Of a stretch of DNA of 64,000 nt, positions 18,058 through 27,380 are shown one piece after another; within the stretch, counting starts at the first letter, position 1; the number at the start of each line of letters is the position of its first letter. Source of the stretch: Candidatus Ornithospirochaeta stercorigallinarum (lineage in GTDB: Bacteria > Spirochaetota > Spirochaetia > Sphaerochaetales > Sphaerochaetaceae); NCBI GenBank assembly GCA_018711525.1, contig DVIF01000074.1, positions 1 through 64,000 on the forward strand, read 5' to 3'. The position numbers and the translations under genes are program-made. The notes beneath the pieces are model-generated. The model was not told the DNA's origin, did no database searches, and saw only the letters and a program-made list of their open reading frames with translations.

Positions 18058-18867
18058 GTGAGAGGAAGAGCACTGTTTTCATTCATCTTGATTTTCATTC
18101 TTTCGTCATTAGATGCAGTATCCCTGGCACCGACGCCGTATGGAGCAAGACTGAAGATCTCTTCTCCTTCCGATACCGTATATACTGATATCTATGTGGA
18201 TAACGGCTTCATCGCGCGGCTGGATGGATCTGAGTCTTCCTATGAGATAACAGGACTTGAGTCGGACAGGGAGTACCTTCTCTCTATTGCATACAGAGAT
18301 GCATATAACAGCGACCTTGATGCTGAGTTCGTATACTTTGAGACTGGGAACTGGGACGGCGAGTATCTGTGGAAGAATATGACGGATGATGACAACAAGG
18401 GCAGGGTAAGGGAGCTGAGGCTCTCGGTGAAGACCGTGCACGATGAGAAATACGGGCAGTACAACGAGGTGTACTACGACATAGACGGGACAGCCTACCG
18501 CATATTCCCTCTCTTTGATTTCGGACAGCCTGTCTCATGGGTCGATTATGATGCCGACACCCCTCAGGCGATCTGTTACAGGACGAATGCCGAGAAGTTC
18601 AATAAAAGCGGGATCAACCCAAGCCGTTGGAGGCTTACACGGATGGAGGTCTCTCCTCTGAATGCAGTCTCCCATGTGGAGACGGTTGCGTTCGGTATCT
18701 CGATCGATTGCACGATAGACTTCTCCTTCTTCCTCGATGACGAGGGGAAAAAGCATGTTTCATTCCTTTTCGAGGGACCTTCGATCCTCCGCACCTTCCT
18801 ATTCTATTCCCCTAACGGGGAATCGGAGGACGGGGCCTTCATTCTTGACGAGATATCCTCCCTCTAA
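18058..18867 (+). CDS. Hypothetical secreted protein (possible Ig-like N-terminal part)
   Basis: GTG start after AAGGAAGGAG; signal peptide. Confidence 0.55.
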   Translation: MRGRALFSFILIFILSSLDAVSLAPTPYGARLKISSPSDTVYTDIYVDNGFIARLDGSESSYEITGLESDREYLLSIAYRDAYNSDLDAEFVYFETGNWDGEYLWKNMTDDDNKGRVRELRLSVKTVHDEKYGQYNEVYYDIDGTAYRIFPLFDFGQPVSWVDYDADTPQAICYRTNAEKFNKSGINPSRWRLTRMEVSPLNAVSHVETVAFGISIDCTIDFSFFLDDEGKKHVSFLFEGPSILRTFLFYSPNGESEDGAFILDEISSL

Positions 18868-18881
18868 ACGGTTTTTTGAGG

Positions 18882-18910
18882 TTGACAAACTGATTTTATG
18901 CCTTTATTTT
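18882..18910 (+). promoter_or_regulatory. Candidate sigma70 promoter for topA
   Basis: TTGACA - 17 nt - TATTTT. Confidence 0.5.
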
Positions 18911-18944
18911 CCTTAAAAGTAATAAAGGGAAAATCTAGGCACAT

Positions 18945-21473
18945 ATGAAAGCTGATCCGAGTAAGAAGAGTCTTATTATAGTAGAGTCGCCGACAAAGGC
19001 AAGGACTATTAAGCGGTATTTAGGGCCTAACTGCACAGTTATGGCGAGTCTTGGTCATATAGAGGACCTTGCCATCCAGCCTAAAAAAGGCGTCCATGGT
19101 GTCATGGTTGATGATGGCTATGAGCTTGAATACGAGATGAGCGATGAGAAGAAGAAACTCCTTTCAGAGATGAAGAAGGAGCTTAAGAAGGCTGACCAGC
19201 TCATCCTTGCAAGTGATGAGGACCGTGAAGGGGAGTCGATAGCCTGGCATCTGTATAACAATCTAAAGCCGACATGCCCGTGCTACAGGATGGTCTTCCA
19301 TGAGATTACAAAGCAGGCGATAACAGAAGCTTTCAACAACTGTCGGAAGATAGATATGAACCTCGTCTCCGCCCAGGAGGCCCGTCGTGCCATCGACCGC
19401 CTTCAAGGGTATGAGATAAGCCCGATCCTCGCACGCAAGATCGGCTTTACAAAGGCATCGGCAGGGCGTGTCCAGTCCCCTGGATTGAAACTGATTGTCG
19501 ACAGGGAGAAGGAAAGGCGTGCCTTCGTATCGAATGATTATACCACAGTCAACGTGTTCTTCGATGATTTCAAAGCCAAGCTCGATGCCATCGGTGAAAA
19601 AATCATAGCAGGGAAATCAAGTTTTGATGGAGCAACCGGTAGGATAAAGAGCGGACATATAGCTTTAACCGCAGCTGATGCAGCCGTTCTCATCAAAGAA
19701 CTCAGGGGAAAGGATGCCTCCGTGGTCTCCGTTGTGAGGCAGGAGAAGAAGACGATGCCTTCATATCCTTTCACAACAAGCACATTGCAGCAGGATGCCT
19801 CGCGCAAGCTCAATAAGAGTGTAAGGGAGATCATGAGCATAGCCCAGAGCCTGTATGAGAAGGGCTTCATCACATATATGCGTACGGACAGCCCGAATCT
19901 CTCCAGCGAATGCATCAAGGCCTCAAGGGCCCAGATAAAGGCTCTCTTCGGCGAGGGCTATCTTTCCGCCAGGGAGAGAAACTACAAGGCAAAGAGTGAA
20001 TCAGCACAGGAGGCGCATGAGGCTATAAGGCCGGCAGGGGATGTTTTCCGCACCCCTAAGGATACTGGGCTGAGCGGGGACGAGCTGAAACTGTATACCC
20101 TGATATGGAAGAGGACCCTTGCCACACAGATGAAGGATGCACTCAAGGCGGTAACCTCTGTCAAGCTTGAGAGCGGAGAGTACAAGCTCTCCGCAAGCGG
20201 CACTGAGATCCTTTTCGACGGATTCCTAAAGCTTTATTCGGAGTCGATGGATGAGAGTGCAAAGGATGAGGATGAGGGGGAGAACTCCAAGCTTCTTCCG
20301 CCGCTTAAAGAGGGGGATGTCAGACGTATCATAGATGCCGCAGAGGTCTCGCACACAACAGAGCCTCCTTTCAGATATAATGAGGCCAGCCTTGTCAAGA
20401 CGCTTGAAGAGAAAGGCATCGGGAGGCCAAGCACATATGCCCAGATAATCTCGACGATCCTTACAAAAGGATATGCCGTCAAACTTAAGTCATCGCTTGT
20501 CCCCACTTTCCTCGGCTTCTTCGTCGCAGACTTCCTCGATTCCGCATTCCCCCTATATGTAGGTTATGATTTCACATCCCGTATGGAGGAAGGGCTGGAT
20601 GAGATTGCAAGCGGCAGAGAGGATAAGAACACCTATCTTGACATGTTCTGGAAGGGAAGGGACGGTTTTGAAGGCCTGAGAAGCGATGTCTCTGCCGTCA
20701 GCAGGGGAGTAAGGATAAGTGAAGCGAAGACGCTTCATCTTAAAAACCTGAAGTATTCGTTCTCTGCAGGTGGAGAGGATTATCGATATTCAATCAAGAA
20801 TGGAAAGTACGGACCGTATCTCGAGATAAGGAGAGAAGGGGATGATGCTGTCGAATATGCATCCATAGACCAGAGCCGGTACTATCCGGGGACGTTCAGC
20901 GACAATGATGCTGCTAGGATCTTTGAGGATAAGAATAAGAAGGCCGACCTTGTCGATGGCACGGATGTCGAGATAAGGTCATCCCGCAGCGGCTCATACC
21001 TCTATCGCGAAAGTGATGGGAAGAGCGTCGGCATCCCTCGCACGATGAAAGCCGAAAGCCTTACAAAGGATGATGTCGATTTCCTCTTCTCCCTGCCAAG
21101 GACACTTGGTGAGGATGAGAAGGGCAAGGCGGAGCTCAGGCTCGGCCCATATGGCTTCTATGTCTCCTATGATGGTAGGAACACAGGGGTGAAGAACCCT
21201 AAGGATGTGACATTCGAATCCTTCAAGGATGAGCTTGAGAAGAGCAGCATGAAGCAGGAGAAGACAGTCATAAAGACATTTGGAGAGCTTGAGGGAAAGA
21301 GTCTTGAAATCCTCTCCGGGCGGTATGGAGCATACCTCAAGTGGGGGGATAGGAACATTGCCCTTTCAAAGGAAGATAAGGAGAATCCCGACATCATGAG
21401 TGAAGAGAGGGCAAAGGAGCTTGCCCTCTCCGCCCCTGAGAAGAAGAGGTCGTTCCATAGGAGAAAGAGCTGA
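18945..21473 (+). CDS. topA: DNA topoisomerase I
   Basis: KSLIIVESPTKARTIKRYLG, DEDREGESIAWHL, FITYMRTDSPNLS, TEPPFRYNEASLVKTLEEKGIGRPSTYA. Confidence 0.97.
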   Translation: MKADPSKKSLIIVESPTKARTIKRYLGPNCTVMASLGHIEDLAIQPKKGVHGVMVDDGYELEYEMSDEKKKLLSEMKKELKKADQLILASDEDREGESIAWHLYNNLKPTCPCYRMVFHEITKQAITEAFNNCRKIDMNLVSAQEARRAIDRLQGYEISPILARKIGFTKASAGRVQSPGLKLIVDREKERRAFVSNDYTTVNVFFDDFKAKLDAIGEKIIAGKSSFDGATGRIKSGHIALTAADAAVLIKELRGKDASVVSVVRQEKKTMPSYPFTTSTLQQDASRKLNKSVREIMSIAQSLYEKGFITYMRTDSPNLSSECIKASRAQIKALFGEGYLSARERNYKAKSESAQEAHEAIRPAGDVFRTPKDTGLSGDELKLYTLIWKRTLATQMKDALKAVTSVKLESGEYKLSASGTEILFDGFLKLYSESMDESAKDEDEGENSKLLPPLKEGDVRRIIDAAEVSHTTEPPFRYNEASLVKTLEEKGIGRPSTYAQIISTILTKGYAVKLKSSLVPTFLGFFVADFLDSAFPLYVGYDFTSRMEEGLDEIASGREDKNTYLDMFWKGRDGFEGLRSDVSAVSRGVRISEAKTLHLKNLKYSFSAGGEDYRYSIKNGKYGPYLEIRREGDDAVEYASIDQSRYYPGTFSDNDAARIFEDKNKKADLVDGTDVEIRSSRSGSYLYRESDGKSVGIPRTMKAESLTKDDVDFLFSLPRTLGEDEKGKAELRLGPYGFYVSYDGRNTGVKNPKDVTFESFKDELEKSSMKQEKTVIKTFGELEGKSLEILSGRYGAYLKWGDRNIALSKEDKENPDIMSEERAKELALSAPEKKRSFHRRKS

Positions 21474-21964
21474 TGGAGCTGCTTTTCGTCGATGCATTGG
21501 AGCATAAGGAGGAGATTGCGGACCTGCTTGAGGAATATACCGGCCTCCTGGTCTCTTTGAATCCTGGATTCTCAAAGTATCTTGATGAGCAGGACTTCTC
21601 TCATGAGTTGGAAGATCCAGGGCTCAAATATGGGCATGAGGGGAGACTTTTTGCGGTCCTTTGTGATGGTGAGGTCGCAGGCTGTGTAGGTTTCAAACAC
21701 CTTGATGCCTCCTCATGCGAGCTTAAGAGGATGTATCTGCGCCCTGCATTCAGGAAAAAGCATCTCGGCACGCTCATGCTTGAAAAGTGCATCAAGGAAG
21801 CAGAAGAGATGGGGTATGAATTTATGTATCTCGATACCCTTAAAGTCCTGGAAAGCGCAATCAACCTATATAGGAAGCATGGATTTGTGGAAATAAGGCC
21901 GTACAACAGCAATCCAGTGAAAGACGACATGCTCTATTTTCGCAGAAAGCTTCAGGAGTCATGA
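21473..21964 (+). CDS. GNAT family N-acetyltransferase
   Basis: CELKRMYLRPAFRKKHLGTLMLEKCIKEAEEMGYEFMYLDT...LYRKHGF. Confidence 0.88.
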   Translation: MELLFVDALEHKEEIADLLEEYTGLLVSLNPGFSKYLDEQDFSHELEDPGLKYGHEGRLFAVLCDGEVAGCVGFKHLDASSCELKRMYLRPAFRKKHLGTLMLEKCIKEAEEMGYEFMYLDTLKVLESAINLYRKHGFVEIRPYNSNPVKDDMLYFRRKLQES

Positions 21965-21965
21965 A

Positions 21966-22463
21966 ATGTTCCGACCGATGAGAAGAAAAGCACAGAGCCT
22001 CATACAGGAAGAGATTATCTCAATTCTGCAAAGGCAGACATATGGTACCCTGTCTCTTTGTGGAGATGACGGCTACCCGTATTCCGTTCCTATGAACTAT
22101 GCATATGATGGGGATAGGATAATATTCCACTCCGCGCTCTCCGGTCATAAGATCGACAGCATCAGAAGGTGCCCGAAGGCATCGTTTTCCGTTGTCGATA
22201 GCTCTGATGTCATAGCAGAGGAATACACTACGGCATATAGGAGTGTCATCCTTTTCGGATGCATCTCCTTTTTGGAAGGGGATGAGAAGAGGGAAGCTGC
22301 AAAGACCCTCGCCATGAAATTCTTTCCTTCGGACGACCCTCTCTCGAGAGATGCCTATATCGATTCCCATTGGCCTCACCTATGTGTTTTCGTCCTCGAG
22401 GTCGAACATATGAGCGGAAAGCAGGGACTTGAGCTCATGAAAGAGAAACCCCAAGAGAAATAA
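21966..22463 (+). CDS. Pyridoxamine 5'-phosphate oxidase-like flavin-binding protein (NimA-like)
   Basis: GTLSLCGDDGYPYSVPMNYAYDGDRIIFHSALSGHKIDSIRRCPKASFSVVD. Confidence 0.85.
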   Translation: MFRPMRRKAQSLIQEEIISILQRQTYGTLSLCGDDGYPYSVPMNYAYDGDRIIFHSALSGHKIDSIRRCPKASFSVVDSSDVIAEEYTTAYRSVILFGCISFLEGDEKREAAKTLAMKFFPSDDPLSRDAYIDSHWPHLCVFVLEVEHMSGKQGLELMKEKPQEK

Positions 22464-22731
22464 GACTCCTGGGGTAAGAGGGAATAGGCGTATTCGCATT
22501 GCCTATGAGATGTAAAACAAGGTAGGAAGTCACCCTCTTTTTCAATGCATAATATAATATTTTTGCGGGTTTAGGCCATAATTTTTTGATGAAGAATTGT
22601 TGAATTTGATTCCCTTGCAATATCATATTTCCTAATCAAGCAAAGAAATCTGTATCCACCGTGGTTGAAAATACGCTGAGAGAGTATTTTTTTTAGAGCA
22701 ATTCATATGATTTTGGGGTATATTATTAGAG

Positions 22732-22786
22732 GCATCCTTTTTCATCGACTGATTTCAGGGGCAGTTGATCCAATTGGATGCTTTTT
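22732..22786 (+). terminator. Two-tier hairpin followed by T-tract (terminator or small RNA 3' end)
   Basis: Outer stem GCATCC/GGATGC, inner stem ATCGACTG/CAGTTGAT (one G-U), then TTTTTCTTTTC. Confidence 0.55.
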
Positions 22787-22799
22787 CTTTTCTTTCATC

Positions 22800-22828
22800 T
22801 TGACAGATAGGGAGAGAGAAAGTATGAT
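22800..22828 (+). promoter_or_regulatory. Consensus sigma70 promoter of metal-transport operon
   Basis: TTGACA (22800-22805) - 17 nt - TATGAT (22823-22828). Confidence 0.75.
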
Positions 22829-22836
22829 TGATTTAT

Positions 22837-22866
22837 CATTTAAGCAAATGTTCATATGTTTAAATG
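22837..22866 (+). promoter_or_regulatory. Inverted repeat, candidate ArsR/SmtB-family operator
   Basis: CATTTAAGCAAATGTTCATATGTTTAAATG; 12/14 half-site match; overlaps predicted +1 and abuts RBS. Confidence 0.5.
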
Positions 22867-22879
22867 AAGGAGGCTTTAT

Positions 22880-23098
22880 ATGAAGAAGACATATGGTATA
22901 TCGGTCGACTGTGCAGCATGCGCCAACAAGATGGAGGCGGCAGCGAAGAAGACTTTTGGGGTAAAGGACTGCATAGTGAACTTCATGATGCAGAAGATGA
23001 TAGTTGAATTCAACGATGATGCAGACAGGTCGAGTGTGATGGAGAGTGTCAGAAAGAACTGCAAGAGGGTTGAGAGCGATTGCGAGGTATATATCTGA
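22880..23098 (+). CDS. Stand-alone heavy-metal-associated (HMA) domain protein
   Basis: MKKTYGISVDCAACANKMEAAAKKTFGVKDCIVNFMMQKMIVEF; CAAC metal-binding motif. Confidence 0.9.
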   Translation: MKKTYGISVDCAACANKMEAAAKKTFGVKDCIVNFMMQKMIVEFNDDADRSSVMESVRKNCKRVESDCEVYI

Positions 23099-23099
23099 G

Positions 23100-24983
23100 A
23101 TGAACAGGAAACAGAAGCTTATGCTGGCAAGGATCCTGCTCTCTGCTGCACTGACGGTCATACTATCCATTGTACAGGTGCAGGGCATCCCCGGATTCGC
23201 ACTTTACATGCTCTCATATCTCATTGTCGGATACGACATCCTCTTGAAGGCTATAAAGGGTATCGTGCGTGGACAGGTCTTTGATGAGTGTTTCCTAATG
23301 GCCATCGCCACCGTCGGTGCAATAGCATTGGCAATCTATGAGAGAAGCGGGGATTATACAGAGGCTGTGGCGGTAATGCTTTTCTACCAGACAGGGGAGC
23401 TGTTCCAGAGCTATGCGGTCGGCAAGAGCAGGAGGAACATCACGCAGCTGATGGACATACGCCCCGATTATGCGAATATCGAGGAAGGGGGGAAGCTCGT
23501 AAAGGTCGACCCCGATGATGTCGAAATAGGCTCCATGATAGTCGTCCAGCCCGGAGAGAAGGTCCCCCTTGACGGTGTGGTCGTTGAAGGCTCTTCCTCT
23601 CTCGATACCAGTGCCCTTACAGGTGAGAGCCTTCCAAGGAGCATCAGTGCAGGGGATGGGATCATCTCGGGTTCGATAAACATGAGCGGGGTCTTGAAGG
23701 TGAGGACCACAAAGGAGTTCGGCGCCTCGACAGTCTCGAAAATACTGGACCTTGTGGAGAACGCAAGTTCGAGGAAGTCCAAATCCGAGGATTTCATCTC
23801 CCGGTTCGCCAGGGTATATACTCCTGCAGTCTGTTTTGCCGCCCTCGCACTCTGCATCCTACCCCCTGTTTTCAATCTGATATCAGGCAATGCTCCTTCA
23901 TGGAGTACGTGGATATACAGGGCCCTGACATTCCTTGTAATATCGTGCCCTTGCGCCCTTGTGATATCAATCCCTCTTTCATTCTTCGCAGGGATAGGTG
24001 GGGCAAGCAACGCAGGTGTGCTTGTAAAGGGATCGAACTATCTTGAAACCCTTTCGAAAGTGAAAACGGTCGTCTTTGATAAGACGGGGACGCTTACCCA
24101 GGGTGTTTTCGAAGTGATTGGAATCCATCACAACATCCTCGAAGAGGAGAAGATACTGGAATATGCCGCTCTTGCGGAGAGCTCTTCCAGCCATCCTATA
24201 AGCAGGAGCATTCAGAGGGCATGGGCAAAGGATATCGACAGAAGCAGGGTCTCGGAAACAGAGGAGATAGGAGGAAACGGCATTATCTCAAAAGTGGACG
24301 GGATAGCTGTTGCATGCGGTAATGACAAGCTCATGCACCACATAGGCATAGAGCCTGTACCATGTCACTCCATCGGCACGATAATCCATGTCGCCATTGA
24401 TGGAAGGTACGCGGGGCATATCGTAATTGCAGATGTTGAGAAGCCGAACTCCAAGGAGGCAGTGGCGCAGCTTAGGAAAGCTGGAATAGAAAAGATCGTC
24501 ATGCTTACAGGGGACTCGAGACGTGTTGCCGCCAGTGTCGCATCCTCACTTGGTATCGACACCGTCTACTCCGAGCTGCTGCCTTCAGATAAGGTGGACA
24601 AGGTGGAGCAACTGCTTAGTGCTGAAGGAAGGAATGCGAAGCTTGCGTTCGTCGGGGATGGCATAAACGACGCTCCCGTACTCGGCAGAGCTGATATCGG
24701 AATTGCGATGGGTGCGATGGGATCCGATGCTGCAATAGAAGCTGCCGATGTCGTATTGATGGACGATGACCCTCTGAAAATCCCAAAGGCGATAAAGATA
24801 TCGAAGAAATGCCTCGGCATAGTCTATCAGAACATAGTGTTCGCAATCGGCATAAAGCTCTTGTGCCTCCTTCTAGGAGCACTTGGAATAGCGAATATGT
24901 GGCTGGCGATCTTTGCCGATGTCGGTGTCATGATGATAGCTGTGCTTAATGCGATAAGAGCGCTTTTCGTGAAAAATCTTTAG
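23100..24983 (+). CDS. P1B-type heavy-metal ATPase (Zn/Cd/Pb type), lacking its own N-terminal HMA domain
   Basis: TGESLPR, SCPCALVISIPLSFFAGIG, DKTGTLTQG, GDGINDAPVLGRADIGIAMG. Confidence 0.93.
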   Translation: MNRKQKLMLARILLSAALTVILSIVQVQGIPGFALYMLSYLIVGYDILLKAIKGIVRGQVFDECFLMAIATVGAIALAIYERSGDYTEAVAVMLFYQTGELFQSYAVGKSRRNITQLMDIRPDYANIEEGGKLVKVDPDDVEIGSMIVVQPGEKVPLDGVVVEGSSSLDTSALTGESLPRSISAGDGIISGSINMSGVLKVRTTKEFGASTVSKILDLVENASSRKSKSEDFISRFARVYTPAVCFAALALCILPPVFNLISGNAPSWSTWIYRALTFLVISCPCALVISIPLSFFAGIGGASNAGVLVKGSNYLETLSKVKTVVFDKTGTLTQGVFEVIGIHHNILEEEKILEYAALAESSSSHPISRSIQRAWAKDIDRSRVSETEEIGGNGIISKVDGIAVACGNDKLMHHIGIEPVPCHSIGTIIHVAIDGRYAGHIVIADVEKPNSKEAVAQLRKAGIEKIVMLTGDSRRVAASVASSLGIDTVYSELLPSDKVDKVEQLLSAEGRNAKLAFVGDGINDAPVLGRADIGIAMGAMGSDAAIEAADVVLMDDDPLKIPKAIKISKKCLGIVYQNIVFAIGIKLLCLLLGALGIANMWLAIFADVGVMMIAVLNAIRALFVKNL

Positions 24984-24991
24984 CCATCTTT

Positions 24992-25020
24992 GTGCCTCTA
25001 CCTGATGAGGCACTTTTTTT
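24992..25020 (+). terminator. Rho-independent terminator
   Basis: GTGCCTC-tacctgat-GAGGCAC-TTTTTTT. Confidence 0.85.
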
Positions 25021-25042
25021 GCATAATTGTTGCGAGGTGTTT

Positions 25043-25918
25043 ATGAGATTCCTAGTTCTTGGCTCGATGAATATAGACAATACATTCTCTGTGAATCACA
25101 TAGTGAGGGAAGGGGAGACCATCTCTTCAAATGGCTGCAGCCGCAGTGCCGGTGGAAAGGGTGCCAATCAGGCGGCATCCCTTGCAAAAGCGGGTGCGGA
25201 GGTGTTTTTTGCAGGCAAATGCGGTGATGATGGCAGATGGATTCTTTCCTTGCTCGAATCATATGGTGTGGATACCTCTCTTTCCATCATAGGAGAGGAG
25301 AGTACGGGTGCGGCGATGATACAGGTTGATTCTTCCGGGCAGAACTCCATTGTCCTCTATGCAGGAGGCAACAGGCAGTGGAGAGAGGATGAGGCTCTCT
25401 TTGTGCTATCTCATTTTGGAAAAGGTGATGTCATAGTCCTCCAGAACGAAGTCAATCTTCTTTCTTTCATAATGGAGAAGGCAAAGGAAAGGGGGATGCT
25501 CATCGCATTCAACCCTTCTCCTTTTGATGATGAGATAGCCGATCTTCCTCTTTCATATGTGGACTGGTTCTTTCTCAACGAGATCGAGGGGGAGTGCCTG
25601 ACAGGGGAGAATCGTTTCCCTCTGATTTTAGATGAGATGAGAAGACTATATTCTGCGGCCTCTGTCGTCCTGACCTGTGGAAAGAGTGGAGCATATGCCA
25701 TGCATGAAGGGAATGTCTATTATCAGGAGATAGTGGACTACCCTGTTGTCGATACGACAGGTGCAGGAGATACGTTTTCAGGATACTTCCTGTCTTCTAT
25801 CTATAACAATGGAAAAAGTGTCGAAGATAGTCTGTTCTATGCATCGAAGGCATCAGGTATTGCAGTATCCAGGAATGGAGCGATGGATGCCATTCCTTTT
25901 TCTTCTGAGGTTATGTAA
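25043..25918 (+). CDS. PfkB-family sugar kinase (ribokinase-like)
   Basis: MRFLVLGSMNIDNTFSV, SAGGKGANQAASLAKAG, DTTGAGDTFSGYF. Confidence 0.88.
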   Translation: MRFLVLGSMNIDNTFSVNHIVREGETISSNGCSRSAGGKGANQAASLAKAGAEVFFAGKCGDDGRWILSLLESYGVDTSLSIIGEESTGAAMIQVDSSGQNSIVLYAGGNRQWREDEALFVLSHFGKGDVIVLQNEVNLLSFIMEKAKERGMLIAFNPSPFDDEIADLPLSYVDWFFLNEIEGECLTGENRFPLILDEMRRLYSAASVVLTCGKSGAYAMHEGNVYYQEIVDYPVVDTTGAGDTFSGYFLSSIYNNGKSVEDSLFYASKASGIAVSRNGAMDAIPFSSEVM

Positions 25919-25924
25919 AAAAGA

Positions 25925-25953
25925 AAAGCGGCATCTTTCCTTCATGCCGCTTT
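25925..25953. terminator. Hairpin terminator between pfkB-family gene (+) and tRNA-Arg (-)
   Basis: AAAGCGGCAT...ATGCCGCTTT. Confidence 0.6.
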
Positions 25954-25957
25954 GCTA

Positions 25958-26035
25958 GGTGACCCTGAGCAGATTCGAACTGCTGACCTTCCGCTTAGGA
26001 GGCGGACGCTCTATCCAGCTGAGCTACAGGATCAC
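25958..26035 (-). tRNA. tRNA-Arg (anticodon CCU)
   Basis: Reverse complement GTGATCCTGTAGCTCAGCTGGATAGAGCGTCCGCCTCCTAAGCGGAAGGTCAGCAGTTCGAATCTGCTCAGGGTCAC; all arms fold, loop CTCCTAA. Confidence 0.95.
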
Positions 26036-26070
26036 GACCTATGGTAGTTTATAGAATTTTCAACTTTCAA

Positions 26071-26622
26071 TCAAGTTGTTTTTTCTTCATTCTCATTCTC
26101 CGGGCTTCCTTCCACATGGTCTATCGGCAGGGAGATCCTGGTAGGCTTGCCCAGTATCATGATCTCCACATCCGCCCTCTCCCTCTTCATATCTATTTTC
26201 AATATCTTCCCTTTCAGCGTAGTGAACGCCCCTCTTGTGACGATTACCACCTCTCCGGCCTTTATGAATACATTCTTCTGCCTGATGACCTGAGGGAAAT
26301 CAAAAAGCTGAGAGCAGTAGCGCTCATCATCTCCCCTCATCTCATAGGATTTATCGCTGTAGGTGAGGAAATAGAAGAAATCGTTTGCACCTGTGAGGAT
26401 TGAAAGGGTCTCAGGGGATATGCTCTCTGGAGAGCGTGCAAAGATGTAGCCTGGAATCAAGGTGTATTTCCTAGTGACCCTGCCTGTCCTGGAATGGTTC
26501 ACCATCTCTTTCTCCTGAAGACGGAATTCAATGTCGATATCGTTCTTCTTTGCGATTCTCTTCAGGCTTTTGACTGTCTGGTGCTCCTTTGCACTTTTGC
26601 TGAAAATGATGTAATACGGCAT
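26071..26622 (-). CDS. NusG-family antitermination factor paralogue (LoaP/RfaH-like)
   Basis: YYIIFSKSAKEHQTVKSLKR, RVTRKYTLIPGYIFAR, KAGEVVIVTRGAFTTLKGKILKID (KOW). Confidence 0.8.
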   Translation of the reverse strand: MPYYIIFSKSAKEHQTVKSLKRIAKKNDIDIEFRLQEKEMVNHSRTGRVTRKYTLIPGYIFARSPESISPETLSILTGANDFFYFLTYSDKSYEMRGDDERYCSQLFDFPQVIRQKNVFIKAGEVVIVTRGAFTTLKGKILKIDMKRERADVEIMILGKPTRISLPIDHVEGSPENENEEKTT

Positions 26623-26735
26623 CTAGGTATCAAGATATCAATTTTTTCTCTTTCACTCAATGATTATTGAAAATCAGGTGATTTAAGGCTATATTTTTCT
26701 AACAGACATTGCATGGTCTGATAGGGAGACTTTTT

Positions 26736-27380
26736 ATGATAATAGCAAGAAGAATGACAAAGCATCCTGTGGTGGCGAACCAGCATATGAGCACTCTTGA
26801 CGCTCTTGACCTGATGAAGAGGAAAGGGGTGGCGAAACTTCCGGTGCTGGATGACAATATGAATCTTGTCGGCATTCTTACTGAGAAAGACATCCTCAGG
26901 GCGAATCTTCCCGAGGTCAAGCAGCTCTCCCTTCTTGAGATGGCATACCAGGTCGGAATAACCAGCATAGAGAGCATCATGACACGTGATGTGATTTCCA
27001 TCACCCCCGATACAGGCATAGAGGAAGCGGCCCGTATAATGGTCATGCAGGACCTATCCTTCCTTCCCGTAGTCAAGGACGGAAAACTTGAAGGGGTCGT
27101 ATCCAAATCGGATATGTTCAAGACGATGATGGACCTCTTCGGTGCAAGGGTGTATGGAGCAAGAATCACACTTGCACTTGACGACAAGGTCGGAATGATC
27201 GCAAAGATCTCCAAAATCCTTGCAGACAACAACCTCTCCATCATAAGCTTCTGTAATTTCAGTGATGATGAGAGCGGTAAGGTCATCTGTACGCTTAAAG
27301 TGGAAGGAACGGATGAAGATACTCTCAGAAAGCTTTTAAGCCCTCTCGCAGTTGCAATTGTCGATGAGGGAGAAGTGTAA
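26736..27380 (+). CDS. Tandem CBS domain protein with C-terminal ACT domain (AcuB-like)
   Basis: MIIARRMTKHPVVANQHMSTLDALDLMKRKGVAKLPVLDD...SIMTRDVISITPDTGIEEAARIM...ACT-like tail. Confidence 0.85.
   Translation: MIIARRMTKHPVVANQHMSTLDALDLMKRKGVAKLPVLDDNMNLVGILTEKDILRANLPEVKQLSLLEMAYQVGITSIESIMTRDVISITPDTGIEEAARIMVMQDLSFLPVVKDGKLEGVVSKSDMFKTMMDLFGARVYGARITLALDDKVGMIAKISKILADNNLSIISFCNFSDDESGKVICTLKVEGTDEDTLRKLLSPLAVAIVDEGEV

Noticed and set aside
25958-26622. Genomic island integrated at tRNA-Arg
   Set aside because: No integrase, no duplicated tRNA 3' end seen nearby, and flanking genes are ordinary chromosomal functions
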